A DNA stretch of 64,000 nucleotides. Origin: Andalucia godoyi (lineage: Eukaryota; Discoba; Jakobea; Jakobida; Andaluciidae). The stretch lies in NCBI GenBank assembly GCA_009859145.1, contig VRVR01000024.1:124001-188000 (forward strand), in the 5' to 3' direction. The notes under the pieces are model-generated. The model had not been told where the DNA came from. It saw only the letters and a list, made by a program, of their open reading frames with translations, and searched no databases. Below, one piece after another: positions 28,870-38,900 of the stretch; positions within the stretch are counted from its first letter, which is position 1, and each line of letters opens with the position of its first letter. The position numbers were made by a program, and so were the translations under genes.

Positions 28870-29195
28870 TCACGTTCGCCTGCGAAATTGTTCGCTCGTG
28901 CTTTCCCATTCGAGCTTTATGGGAATTGTACCAGCAGATTGTTCAACTCCTTTAAGCAGCAGCCTCCGCGCTGCAGGAGCAGAACGCACCAAAACTGTAT
29001 CCACCAGATCGCGGGTTCTCCGTGACCTTTTCCTCCCCTCTGCACAAAGGTCATCACAACCAGCCAAACAAAGACAGGAGAACATCTCATTTTATCATTT
29101 TCTATGAAAATGGATAGCAAAAATTCTCATAAGGTGTTTCTTCATTTTACCGCACCCGGGCCCTCAACTGCCTGATTCAATGCACCGGTGGACAT
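28870..29195 (-). CDS. candidate small two-exon gene
   Basis: An ATG at 29195 starts MSTGALNQAVEGPG in an open frame. From an acceptor-like GACCTTTGTGCAG (exon from about 29039) to the TGA at 28870, another frame reads as basic, well-mixed protein (SRRTRDLVDTVLVRSAPAA, then KLEWESTSEQFRRRT). GTAAAATG at about 29150 and GTGCGG at about 29156 are possible donors; only the latter keeps phase. No family recognised. The first frame continues upstream of its ATG into the end of the next gene, so the ATG may be internal. Confidence 0.28.
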
Positions 29196-29266
29196 TGTCT
29201 GTGCTCTGGTTGCATGTCGTTTTGGAGTCTTTGGATTTTCGGATGTGGATGCTTCCTCTGCACTTT

Positions 29267-30169
29267 TTAGAATCCGATCTTGGGCAAGGAGATGGACGGG
29301 AGCCTGTCAACAAGGTTCGAGACTGCGTTTGCAGCTCTTTTTGCAGCGTTTGCAGTCATGATCAAAGTTAGGGCAGCAGCGGACTTTGCTTTTGTTTCTG
29401 CGGAAGTATTGTCGTCCATTGCAGCGTTCTTGAACACAGCGCAGACAGCGTCTTCATTCTCCGGGATTGTAAGGCCAATCTTTGTCAGTGCCAAGATGGA
29501 AACTGCGGAGGTTTCATCGTCATCCGATGTGAATTTCTGCTTGAAGACTTCGATGCCTCCCTGCGCAACAACATCGGCAGTGTTGACCAGTGCACTGAAC
29601 ATCATCGCGATGACTCCGAACTTTGCAATCGCAGGGTCCGCAAGCTTGCACAGGAACCGGAAGATTTTTGCGGGTGCATTCTTGAGCGCTTCTGGAACAA
29701 GATCATCCAGCTTGGTAAGCTTGGACAGTTCCGGAACCCCACAAATAAAGCCTCCTCCACTGAGCAGCTTGACGAATTCATGGAGAACTTCGCCGATCTC
29801 CAACACCACGGATCGGATGTCCTCGCTGATCATGCTGGCTGCCTTGACGAAGAACTCCTTCACGGCTGCAAAGGTCTCTCCAACAGTCTTTGCAAGCAAC
29901 GTGATCAGATCTTTCGGGAATGAAACCGCCTTTCCGAGATCCGACTGCCCTGCGTCCTGCGCACTGTCCTTCAGCTTTGCAAGCAGAGGCCGCAGCTCGT
30001 GGACAGACTTGGCCACATTTCCAGCTGCGATCCAAGTAGGAATTGCACACAGCGCACGGCACCCAGCAATTTTCTGGACCGCCTTTTTAAACTCTTCTTC
30101 GAGCATCTTCTGCACTGTCTCTGCAATCCTTGCCGGAAGCGCCTTGATTTCGTCGTCCGTGAATGGCAT
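29267..30169 (-). CDS. hypothetical all-helical protein
   Basis: A 300-residue protein I do not recognise. It begins MPFTDDEIKALPARIAETV and is predicted by eye to be almost wholly alpha-helical, with Ala/Lys-rich amphipathic stretches and no Trp beyond one. The middle section has repeated helix patterns (LVNTADVVAQGGIEVFKQKF, VSILALTKIGLTIPENEDAV) reminiscent of ARM/HEAT-like repeats. There is no signal peptide or convincing membrane helix. GC-rich third positions and even codon use argue that it is real and perhaps well expressed. Confidence 0.6.
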   Translation of the reverse strand: MPFTDDEIKALPARIAETVQKMLEEEFKKAVQKIAGCRALCAIPTWIAAGNVAKSVHELRPLLAKLKDSAQDAGQSDLGKAVSFPKDLITLLAKTVGETFAAVKEFFVKAASMISEDIRSVVLEIGEVLHEFVKLLSGGGFICGVPELSKLTKLDDLVPEALKNAPAKIFRFLCKLADPAIAKFGVIAMMFSALVNTADVVAQGGIEVFKQKFTSDDDETSAVSILALTKIGLTIPENEDAVCAVFKNAAMDDNTSAETKAKSAAALTLIMTANAAKRAANAVSNLVDRLPSISLPKIGF

Positions 30170-30584
30170 CCTTCTGTTCTTACTTATCAGGTCCTGATTC
30201 CCGCCTCGAAGAGAACGAAAAGAAGCGTATATATATGTCCTTAATTAAAACTGAAAAAATGAAAAAAGAAAGAGACAGAATGCACACACGCTCACAGAAA
30301 GAAGGAAAGAGGAGGTGTATTCTGTTCCAGGATGAAAAATGAAAGGAAGGAAGAACAAGGTCTAAAAAAAGTAAGCCAACAAGAAAGAAAGAGAGAAAGA
30401 AAGAGAGAGAGAGAGAGAGAGAGAAACGGCAGTGATATGAGAGAACAAAGGAAATTGCAAATGTGGATGTGTAAAAATGTCGTTGCAAACTTCAAACAAG
30501 GACGTAATTTACAGAGAAGAGCGCAGAAAGGAAGAAAGACGGGTTTGAGTAAGAGAGGAAGGAAGCGAGATATGGATAACAAAT
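30170..30584. other. purine-rich spacer
   Basis: On the plus strand, AAGAAAGA and (GA)n tracts (about 30384-30424) and AGGAAGGAAG patches. It is the 3' flank of the dynein light chain and 5' flank of the helical protein. Frames here are low complexity. Confidence 0.5.
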
Positions 30585-30935
30585 TCATAATGCGACACCA
30601 TAGACTGTGGCGACACAGCACAAGCTCTTATTATCGGATTCCATGGGAACCGAGACTGAGTCGTCTGTATTTGCGTCCCAAAAGCACGACGAGGCTGTAT
30701 GGACGCCAGCTCCAGTTCTTTGGATGATCATGCACGTGACAATGTATTTGAACGGGTTGTTGAGAGCTACCAATCGTTTCGTCACGTCTTCACACACTGT
30801 ATTGATCCACTGACCTACTTTCTTATGATCGTATGTCGCATCCAACAAGTGTTTTTCAACAACCTCCTTCACGATCTGATACGCTTCTTCTCGATTGAAC
30901 GCCACAACCTCCTTCTTGTCAAAATCAGAATCCAT
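30585..30935 (-). CDS. DYNLT1: Tctex1-type dynein light chain
   Basis: 116 residues, the usual DYNLT size (human DYNLT1 113). Dimeric light chain of cytoplasmic and axonemal dynein that binds the intermediate chain and cargo. Diagnostic features are EAYQIVKEVVEKHL near the N terminus, VCEDVTKRLVALNNPFKYIV, CMIIQRTGAGVHTASSCFWD and the C-terminal CVATVYGVAL. The TGAGVHTA and FWD segments are classical for Tctex1. The start is ATG 30935. Confidence 0.93.
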   Translation of the reverse strand: MDSDFDKKEVVAFNREEAYQIVKEVVEKHLLDATYDHKKVGQWINTVCEDVTKRLVALNNPFKYIVTCMIIQRTGAGVHTASSCFWDANTDDSVSVPMESDNKSLCCVATVYGVAL

Positions 30936-31744
30936 TCGACCTTGTTCTGTTCTTTAAATGCCTTAAAACCTTCTTTTTCTTTTTCTTTTTTCTTTTTTCT
31001 TTTTCTTGCTCTTGTTAGAATTATTGCTGTGTCGTCGTCGTCGTCGTCGTCGTCTCAGTAGTAGTAGTAGTCTGACTGTCTTGATGAACCTAAACACCTC
31101 AGCACTATACGGTTGACCGTTTTGTGTATGAACAACATCAAACAAACAGCATCGCACCGGAAGTTTGCATATCAAACCCTATGGGACGCAATTTTCCTAC
31201 CGTAGTCAAGTCTAGGAATTTCTTTTCATTCTTTCCCTTTTAATTCCTTCTATTATTCTCGCTGTTTGTTTCTCATATTTATAACCGAACCCTCAAGAAG
31301 CACCTTTCATCAAGGACAAAACATCTCATGGCTCCAAGGAGGGATCTTCCCAACAAGCTCAAACCGGCCATGCCCCGAAGATAGCGAGAACCAAGGAACC
31401 CGTTGATTCCCTTCTCGTCGGAGGCGGAGAGCAAGATGAAGAAGAAGATCGTCAGACGGCAACTTGCTGAGCAAGCTGCTGATGATCATCAAATCACGAA
31501 GAAGTGATCGATTTGCGTTCGGAATGCGCTCTCAAGTCAGAGAACAAGAAGGAGCAAAGGAAAATGCGTCATCAGGCGCAATGTGTCCCACCGCCGACCT
31601 GATTCTCTTTTCTCCAGCGTTCATTTTGAATGATGAATCGATTGGGGAATATGTCGATTGCGATGACCAGCAATCTGCATTGAAGAGTTGGTGCTCGCTC
31701 CAAGTTAAAATAAAAACATGTGTTCTTGGATCTGTCGTCGGTGA
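30936..31744. other. unassigned 0.8-kb spacer
   Basis: Contains a TTTTTCTTTTT tract, a (GTC)n run and an (AGT)n run at 30960-31070, and a TATA-like CATATTTATAACC at about 31274-31286. Following it are short open frames (for example a hydrophilic one from 31285 to 31470 with no ATG). None can be joined into a convincing gene. Confidence 0.4.
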
Positions 31745-32210
31745 CAGTTTAGCCGATGAATAATAACACGCCATTGTCATGCATACGAAAGTACACATAA
31801 ACAGACGCGACCTGTGACACAGGCTCCGCATTTTCGACGCTATTTAACGCAACATCCGTGGCCATCTATTCCATCATTCGTTCAGCGCACTGCCAAGAGG
31901 CGAACTTCCAAGACACGATCTCCAATCCCCAGCACGCAGGGCAGCCAACCCCAAGCAGAAGCCTCAGGGACCGTCTCTTGCAGAACTCTTGGTTTTCTGC
32001 TGCGATGCACCAGGCGCAGTCGCAGTCGCAGTCGCAATACCCCACCGTCTTCCTACCGCCTCTTCCTCTCGTATCTCCAGGTGCATCAATCGCGCTGCAA
32101 CTGAGGACACGAAAGCGCCTGCTGCTAGGGCCGTCAGCATCAAAATGCACCCTTCTCAGGAACAACGGGATGCAAGACTGAATATGCATGTTCAACGTAT
32201 AATGTAGGCG
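31745..32210 (+). repeat. dispersed repeat, copy 2
   Basis: Homologous over its full length to copy 1 in inverted orientation. Shared blocks include GCATTTTCGACGCTATTTAACG (about 31828), a TCCTACCGCCTCTTCCTCTCG block (about 32052), AAGCGCCTGCTGCTAGGGCC (about 32112) and GGATGCAAGACTGAATATGC (about 32168). Compared with copy 1 it lacks about 130 bp near 32166, including the GTTGGGGGCCTA segment, and about 70 bp near 31815. The palindrome CCTGTGACACAGG occurs at about 31811. Confidence 0.7.
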
Positions 32211-32619
32211 ATGATGATGACCAACAACGAGTCATATTTTGGCGAGCGTTTTTCTCGTTGATGATTTCGGAAAGAAAAAGACTGTCTGGTCTCAATGGAT
32301 GCTAGGTAACTTCCGGAAACGGATGGATTGATGCAGAGTGACATTGCCCATCGGTTCACTTCCACTGGGATCCAAAAATAGCCATACGTTCCACCGCCAT
32401 TTTATTTTTTACGTTCACGTTTTTTATTATTATTCACGCTTTTTCTCTGTTTGGTTCTTCTTTCTGTTTTTTCTTTCCTCCTTCTCTTTTTTCTATATTG
32501 ACGACAAGGCGTTATTCATAGAGAATAGTAAGTACTGCAAAGGAAGAAAGACAGGCAAGCCGCGGGAGAGAGAGAGAGAGAGAGAGAGATATCAAACAAG
32601 ACAAAAAACAACAAAGGAA
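32211..32619. other. 5' region of the CBS gene
   Basis: A T-rich stretch (32400-32500), a donor-like ATAGTAAGTACTG near 32525-32537, and a (GA)n tract at 32566-32589 ending about 30 bp before the start codon. No other gene seen. Confidence 0.4.
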
Positions 32620-33048
32620 ATGAAGATTGATCGAGCAATGATTCCAGCGTCAAAGTGTGTTGTAGTGTCTCCGCGTTCGACTGTTTTTGAAGCGGGTCAG
32701 CTGATGGCGAAGTTCCATGTTGGATCTGTGGTGATTTCGGACAATGGTCGAGCGGTTGGACTCATTACAAAGACCGACGTGATCCGCTCCACGTTTGGAC
32801 TGGAACAGGATCCGAAGACCACCTTGGTTGGGGAACTCGCCACAAAGCGCGCACTCGTTACCATTCCATCGTCAAAGGACGTTGCACAGGCTGCAGCACT
32901 CATCGCGGAAAACAAGATCCATCATGTGGTTGTGACGGATGAGGAAGGACTCTTTGCCGGAGTAATTTCGTCATGGGATATTGCTCGTGAAGCCGATTTA
33001 GACAACAAGGCATTCCCATACAGTCGAGAAGCACTGGCGATGCTCTAA
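32620..33048 (+). CDS. CBS-pair (Bateman module) protein
   Basis: A 142-residue protein consisting almost only of two CBS domains. The first (about 5-60) has the pattern VVVSPRSTVFEAGQLMAKFHVGSVVI and AVGLITKTDVIR. The second (about 75-130) has DVAQAAALIAENKIHHVVV and FAGVISSWDIARE. Paired CBS domains bind adenosine nucleotides such as AMP, ATP or S-adenosylmethionine and act as energy or metabolite sensors. Stand-alone pairs exist in bacteria, archaea and plants (CBSX). The upstream frame lacks a better ATG than 32620. No targeting signal is evident and the partner is unknown. Confidence 0.88.
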   Translation: MKIDRAMIPASKCVVVSPRSTVFEAGQLMAKFHVGSVVISDNGRAVGLITKTDVIRSTFGLEQDPKTTLVGELATKRALVTIPSSKDVAQAAALIAENKIHHVVVTDEEGLFAGVISSWDIAREADLDNKAFPYSREALAML

Positions 33049-33246
33049 TGAAGAACAGGCCCCTCATAAATCCGCCAATTATAGCAACTATGACCACTTC
33101 ACTTTGCATGAAGAAGAAAAACGGGACAGCACGAATCAGTGAACGCAGGAGATTGAAAGTTGGTTTCATTTAAGGATGATAAATACATTCGGTTGGGAGG
33201 AACACCGCGACGCAACTAAAAATCAGTTGGACGGAAGACAATTGGA

Positions 33247-34665
33247 TCAAGGTTGGGATTCCCATGCTTCGACGTCTCCATTGAGTTGATATGTGGCGCT
33301 TTTCTGGTCTCTCATTTGCCCCTTGAGCGACGATGCCTTTCCCATGTGCTCGACGGGATTCGGAGTGCGCACCGTGATGGAAGCATCGTGTTCCTTTGCA
33401 AAGTTCGATATTTGCCAATCGACAGGCGATTCGTCGTATCGCGCATATATATACTCGTAAAGCAACGGGGCATACACTGCATTATACGTTTTCGCGACCG
33501 CACCGTCCATCCTGGTTGGTCCAAACGATATAGACTGGTGCTGGTCCCACAGCGACACCGCAAGCCACTTTTCCCCGTTCTTCTCTGCATGTTCTTGAAG
33601 CGACGTTTCCAGCGAGTGCATCCCCTTTCGCGAAAAATGCACGTCGTCTTGCACAATCGTGACAAACTGGTGTTCATCAGAGCCGAAAAGCTCGCACGTC
33701 TGCAGTGCAAATGCATAATCCTGAGCCTCCTTCGATCGCCAAGCGATCCGTTCATCCGAGTCCCCGAGCGTCTTTTTCACAGGCTTCAGCACTGGCCGCG
33801 CAGCATCAGACCGCGTATAAAACACAATCGGTGGCGTGGCATAAGGAGACGTTGTTGTAGAAGAAGTAGAAGACGCAGAAGAAGGAGCAGCCGCCGTCGT
33901 TGTCGCTTCTGATGATGCCGACGCAGCAGCACACATTTCATCAATGTCCACCATGGAATTCGTGACGCCCGCATGCGGATCTGTAACAAAGACATACAAG
34001 GGATACACGTCTGATGCAGCCTTGATGAACGACCGGATTGTTGCCGAGAGGTATTCGACCGAATGCCTCGGTGCACTCAGTATGCAGATTGGAAAGCGAG
34101 TCACTGGCATCTGCTGTGCACTTGTCTTTGTCTGCTTCTCTGTCCCGTCGCCATCCTTTGCGGACGGGCATCCGGTTGTGTAATCCCGAATAATGCGGAT
34201 GGACGGATCTAGTGGGATATATGAAAAGAGAGCAGAATAAGACGTGGACGATTGCCGCACGTCTTCTTCCTCGACATGTTCGTGAATCACAACCTTTTCC
34301 TTTTCTCTCTTCACCGAGTCCTTGTCGAGCTTTTTAGGATCCAACGGCATCCTTTCTGTCACTTCCCCCGTCGAATTTTGAGAAACGGGAGGTAATTTTG
34401 CAGGCTTGATGCGAGGTTCTGGGTTTGGACTTGGACTCTGCTCCTTTTGATGATCCTTGAATCTTCGCGATCGCAGAAACACATCTTCTTCGGCATTCAA
34501 ATTGATGTTATCGCTACTGGAACGAACCCCAGTGTTGGAAGCGAGCGACGATGCCGACATTGAAAGCGAAGCAAAATACATAAACGCAAACGTGGAAACC
34601 GCACAAATCCACAGCGATCGACGCGTTCGAGCTTGGCGACTTATCCAAAGTGCAGATCTCATCAT
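33247..34665 (-). CDS. type II membrane glycosyltransferase-like protein
   Basis: A 472-residue protein. A short basic cytosolic end (MMRSALWISRQARTRRS) is followed by one membrane helix (LWICAVSTFAFMYFASLSM) and a Ser/Lys-rich stem (about 45-170). The luminal domain follows: TRFPICILSAPRHSVEYLSATIRS, YPLYVFVTDPHAG and a possible metal-binding acidic motif, FVTIVQDDVHFS. It recalls Golgi glycosyltransferases of the MGAT4 or PGAP4 (TMEM246) type, which share an R/K-x-x-YL-x-x-T-x-x-S entry and a Q/E-DD-V motif. The family assignment is tentative. The ATG at 34665 is used; the frame upstream has only TTG. Confidence 0.6.
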   Translation of the reverse strand: MMRSALWISRQARTRRSLWICAVSTFAFMYFASLSMSASSLASNTGVRSSSDNINLNAEEDVFLRSRRFKDHQKEQSPSPNPEPRIKPAKLPPVSQNSTGEVTERMPLDPKKLDKDSVKREKEKVVIHEHVEEEDVRQSSTSYSALFSYIPLDPSIRIIRDYTTGCPSAKDGDGTEKQTKTSAQQMPVTRFPICILSAPRHSVEYLSATIRSFIKAASDVYPLYVFVTDPHAGVTNSMVDIDEMCAAASASSEATTTAAAPSSASSTSSTTTSPYATPPIVFYTRSDAARPVLKPVKKTLGDSDERIAWRSKEAQDYAFALQTCELFGSDEHQFVTIVQDDVHFSRKGMHSLETSLQEHAEKNGEKWLAVSLWDQHQSISFGPTRMDGAVAKTYNAVYAPLLYEYIYARYDESPVDWQISNFAKEHDASITVRTPNPVEHMGKASSLKGQMRDQKSATYQLNGDVEAWESQP

Positions 34666-35204
34666 TTTCTCATATCCACCCAAATTCAAAATCCCGTACT
34701 ATATAATAAAAATTATTGAGCTGATATTTTTTAAAATGCAAAATAACACTATCATAAATAAATAAATAAACATATATATATATATATATCTAAATAATAA
34801 CAATAATAAAAACACTCTCAAAATGCTGCAAAAGTCATCTGGCTTAATTGCCCCAAATCGCTGTCAGCTTGGTTGATCAAAACCTCATTGACGCTGGGGT
34901 TTCCCTTTTGCCGAGAATGACAATGTTGACACGGATGATGGGCGGGCCCGACAGAGACGTCCAATTGAGGGGGGCGGATCTCAAGCTGCAGACTACAGAA
35001 GGTTGACGGTGTTGCATGGCGCTTTTTTAATTGGGCGGTTGCTTAAGCATTCCTCACGAAATACATCGCAAGTAGTTACTTGGAAATCAAATTCATACAA
35101 ACTAGTGGAGGAAGAAAGAAAAGGCAGAATAAGCAGACTGTTAAATACAACTGTTCGATATCTTCCCTCCGTTCTATTCTTTTCATTATTTTGAACAGCA
35201 CCGG
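34666..35204. other. AT-rich spacer
   Basis: Divergent promoter region. A (TA)n run at 34772-34789, and TGACGCTGGGGTTT at about 34891, identical over 14 bases to the right edge of repeat copy 1 (about 3819). A 29-codon ATG frame at 34917-35006 is present but unsupported. Confidence 0.4.
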
Positions 35205-35573
35205 ATGGCGAGCTATAATGATTGGGAAACAGGTTTGAACGCGTGCATGACGGATCCCGGAGTTTGTTGCAACACCTTGTTTTGCTGTCCGCTGCAGGTT
35301 GCCATGAACAAGGCGAACTTGGATCGCAGAGTCTGCTCAGTGTGTGACTTGCTGTTTTGTTTCCCTTTCCAAGAGTATTTCAACAGGCAGCAAATTCGAG
35401 CAAAGTACGGATTTCCGCAAGAGGCATTCGCAGATTGTTTGGCCGTCACCATGTGCGCATGCTGCGTGGTCTGCCAAGATGCCAGAGAAATTCAGTTTCG
35501 TGAAACACATGTTGCAGACTCTAAAACTATGGAATCGTACGCGTCAAAACGTGTCGGAACAAGGAAATCGTAA
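35205..35573 (+). CDS. PLAC8 (Cys-rich) family protein
   Basis: A 122-residue protein of the PLAC8/FCR1/onzin family: DWETGLNACMTDPGVCCNTLFCCPLQV at the N terminus, a central VCSVCDLLFCFPFQEYFNRQQIRAKYGF, and CLAVTMCACCVVCQDAREI. The CCxxxxCCP and CxxCxxC-(x)-Q-x-x-R-E-I cysteine clusters define the family. Members in other eukaryotes are small membrane-associated proteins linked to cell-size control or metal (cadmium, zinc) handling. No signal peptide. The precise role here is not deducible. Confidence 0.87.
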   Translation: MASYNDWETGLNACMTDPGVCCNTLFCCPLQVAMNKANLDRRVCSVCDLLFCFPFQEYFNRQQIRAKYGFPQEAFADCLAVTMCACCVVCQDAREIQFRETHVADSKTMESYASKRVGTRKS

Positions 35574-35900
35574 TTGACCCAAATAGTACTCGGGGCCTCA
35601 CGTAATTCTCCCATGCTTTGAGGTGTCCCAGACTGCTGGTCATCGTTGTGAAAAACAAAAACAAAAACAAAAAAGGCTGTTCCAAGCCACGAAAGATCTT
35701 GTCGTATTGTTTTGTGTGCTTCTTAATAATTGCGCGTGGTTTAATTCATTGCGCAGAGCCGCCGCAGCGGTACAACATTGGAGCAGCGATTCGGTCAAAA
35801 AATAAAACGGACATTGAAAAAAAATAATAAAAAATGCAATGAATGCGAATGTACAAAGGAAAACTGCTGCGGGAATGAGCAAGCGTACAGTGCACAACGC
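35574..35900. other. spacer between PLAC8 and SIN3 3' ends
   Basis: Contains (ACAAAA)n at about 35653-35672 and AATAAA-type A-rich signals at 35800-35835. A short GGGGCCTCACG near 35592 is only weakly like the repeat family. No gene seen. Confidence 0.4.
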
Positions 35901-38900
35901 TCACATCCTGGGGCGCTTTGCAGGGGGATCGCGAAAGTCGGTGGGCAAAGGTCTGGCTCTGGTCCTACTTCTCGTAGAAATTTCAGGTTCAAATGACGCC
36001 GCTAGGGTTGCCGCAACGGCTTCATCATCAATAACACCCTCTACTTCTTCGTCTTCCTCAGCACCAAGAGCAGCATCAGGAATCGTCAGAAGAGTTCGGG
36101 GGGCAGGAGCGCTGGAGTCTTCTCCGCCCTCTTCATCGTCCTCTTCGTCATCGTCCTCACCATCGTCGTTTTCCTCTCCATCCTCGCCTTCACCTTCACC
36201 TTCAACTTCGACTCCGACCTCGCCTTCGACAATTTCATCACCATCCCCGTCGTTTCGCACACTCTCTTCTGCATTTTCTTCTCCTTCGGGAACGTTCTCG
36301 TCTTCACCATCGCTGGATTCCGACGCTTCATCATCATCTTCGACCTCTTCAAAGATCTCCACTTCCTGTTTGTTTGCGCCATCTCCAGAAGCCGCCGTTT
36401 TGCCAGTCCCGAGCGAACGGAGCCGAGAGCTCAGCGAATCAAGACGGCTAGCCGCCTTTTCCTTGTCGATCCGACCGATGCTGCGTAACTTGGATACCGG
36501 CTTCTTCTTTAGGAACACATCCGACGTTCCGTCCACCCAAATCGTACGGAAACTGAGCATGCACAGCTTGAATTCGAGACCATTATGCACTTCAAAGTTT
36601 GAAGCAAGCATGTGCGAGTACGCAGTGTTTTGTTCTTCCGGAACGCTGGACCTTCTTGAGCTCATGTACTCCGCGTACATCGGGTGCTTTCTCCGATTTC
36701 TCAACAGAAAGATGTTTCTCTTTGCAACGGGAATTGAATCAATGGGAGTACACATCATTTCTTCGAGGAACAAAAGCGCCTTTTCTTCCAAGCTCTCCTG
36801 GTCATAGTCCCCCACAGGATGCTCGACAATCGACATCCAAAAGGAATCAACTGCATCCTTGTCAGGGTTACTCTCGCGAGAAATGTGCGGAACAACCTTG
36901 GCTGACTTGGGTACAAACTCAAGTTTGAAAATCGGTGCCGTCAATTTCGCAACCGTTCGCAAGTACACCACGGGGGATGATGGTCCCAGCGCACTCGCAC
37001 GATAGCGTTCATACAAGAAAGCAGAAATAACCTTCTTGCACATGGAATCGTGAACAATCTGCTGAGAATGACGCACAAGCGACAAGACAAGCTTGTCCAG
37101 TCCGAAGAGAACAAACGCCATCGATCCACAGGAACGACTTGCCTCCGCTTCATACTCCCGAGCACCAACGTATCCACGCAGGTAGTCCACCAAGACGCGG
37201 ATCAGCTCACGATAACGTCTGATTCCCTCCTGGTGAACAGCGGCGGGTACTGACAGGAAGTTCTCCGGGGCAACAAAGGAAGATGCACGAGCATCAGGGC
37301 GTTTCTCCGCTCCGCCATCTGCATCGAGAACCATCGGCTCCGCTCTGGCGGGTTTGGATGCACTGGCACTCTGTCCAACACCATGACTGGCATCTCTACC
37401 GTGCGTGATCTCTTCTTCCGCAGACCGGATGCACATATCTTTTGCTTTGTGCAAGCGCTCACATAGAATGCCATACAGCCGGAAAATAACATAAAACTGT
37501 GCGCTGCCATAAAAGATGGTCGAACCTTCTGCAGACTGCGGCTTTCGTTGACCTTCGGGAATCGACAAATTGACGGGATAACAAGGAGGTGACGTCCACA
37601 TGTCCAAGCATTCTCCTAGAACAGTCGGCAAATCTTTTTGTACTTTTGTCCATTTTTCAAACTCTGCAACATCGTCTTCAACACGAGATTGGTTTTTTCC
37701 TCGTATCCTCCTCTTCGGAACTTCATCATCCGACAGCGGCTCAACCGGGCCATCGTCCTGCCCGGGGGCATCATCGCGAGAATCATCTCCAACAGAAACG
37801 GCGGGATTTCCGGAAGATGGAGTATTCGACCGCTTTCCAACTGCACTGATCGGCCCGCCAGACCGATCCTCGGTGTCCGTGGCGTCCACAGATGCAGTCG
37901 GCAGGAACCGACGAACACTTTTCCATCGCGCCATTGCATCGGGAGCGCTCCAGTCGACATGCATCATGGGGGAAAAGAACAGCATGTACAGCAATAATCC
38001 AGGAAAACGAGAGAAATCTCCACTGGGAATGGACGCTTCTCCGTTTTCACCATCCCCACCACCGTCTGTCACCATCGCGGTTGCACCTCCGTCCCCAGAT
38101 CCACCAGACGTTTCACTTTGCGTTGATGGAGACCCGGTGTCTGGACCGGTTGTGCCGTTCACCGACGCTAGAATCGCAGAAACAGCGTTATGGGAGTTCG
38201 ACTGCTGGGGAGCCAACATTCGATCGACAGCAAGGTATAGCGCACCAACATCCGCGTGCACATCATCGTCAGGAATCACCATTTGGATACCCCGGTTGGT
38301 TTCGCACCGTTGTTCGAGTTCCGCAACGAACTGGCGGGCAGTGAGATTTCGTTTTTCATTCGTCCGGAACATCGAATGAAGATTCTCAACCCACTTAACC
38401 TGGTTCTTTTCATATACCTCTTTCCAAAATGTATTCAGTTCTGCGCGAGCAACCTCCCATTCCTGGATTTTCTGTCTCAGGCGGGACACTACAATTGGAA
38501 TCGCAACACGAGGATTCGTTCGAAGAGCCTCGAAAACCTCCGGGCCCCTATCGCCATAGATTCTGTGAATCGCAGCACAATAAATGTCTCTCATGCCAGA
38601 CAGTGAGATTCTGAGCAAATCGCCCGGGCGCGCTTGTCGGATAAGATCTGCCTTGGGTTCGAGAAAAGACAGCGCAGACCGCGCTTGGTCAATCACGACA
38701 TCCAACTCCGTTCGGTCATCTTCGCACGTGTACAAAATTTCGTCATACTGCGACTTTGAAGTGTAGATTCCACCCACATCTTCTGAACCCGCCGGCATCG
38801 AGATGAAATCCGAATTGAGAACCTTGCGAGTCACATCGGAAGCAAATGACGAGCTTTGCGTGCCAGCACTGGACTTCTTTGCGATCAGCTGATACGAAGG

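Noticed and set aside
28652-29107. A 151-codon plus-strand frame with a hydrophobic N terminus.
   Set aside because: It crosses a G10 homopolymer and Gly/Arg low complexity, and opposes the better minus-strand candidate.
30963-31175. A minus-strand frame with a plausible segment (FDVVHTQNGQPYSAEVFRF).
   Set aside because: Starts at TTG just after a stop codon and ends in Arg/Lys microsatellite translation.
31285-31590. Hydrophilic open frames after a TATA-like CATATTTATAACC.
   Set aside because: The longest has no ATG, the only ATG (31328) frame stops after 18 codons, and no GT-AG pair joins them.
34917-35006. A 29-codon frame (MTMLTRMMGGPDRD...).
   Set aside because: Too short, no family, not preceded by recognisable signals.
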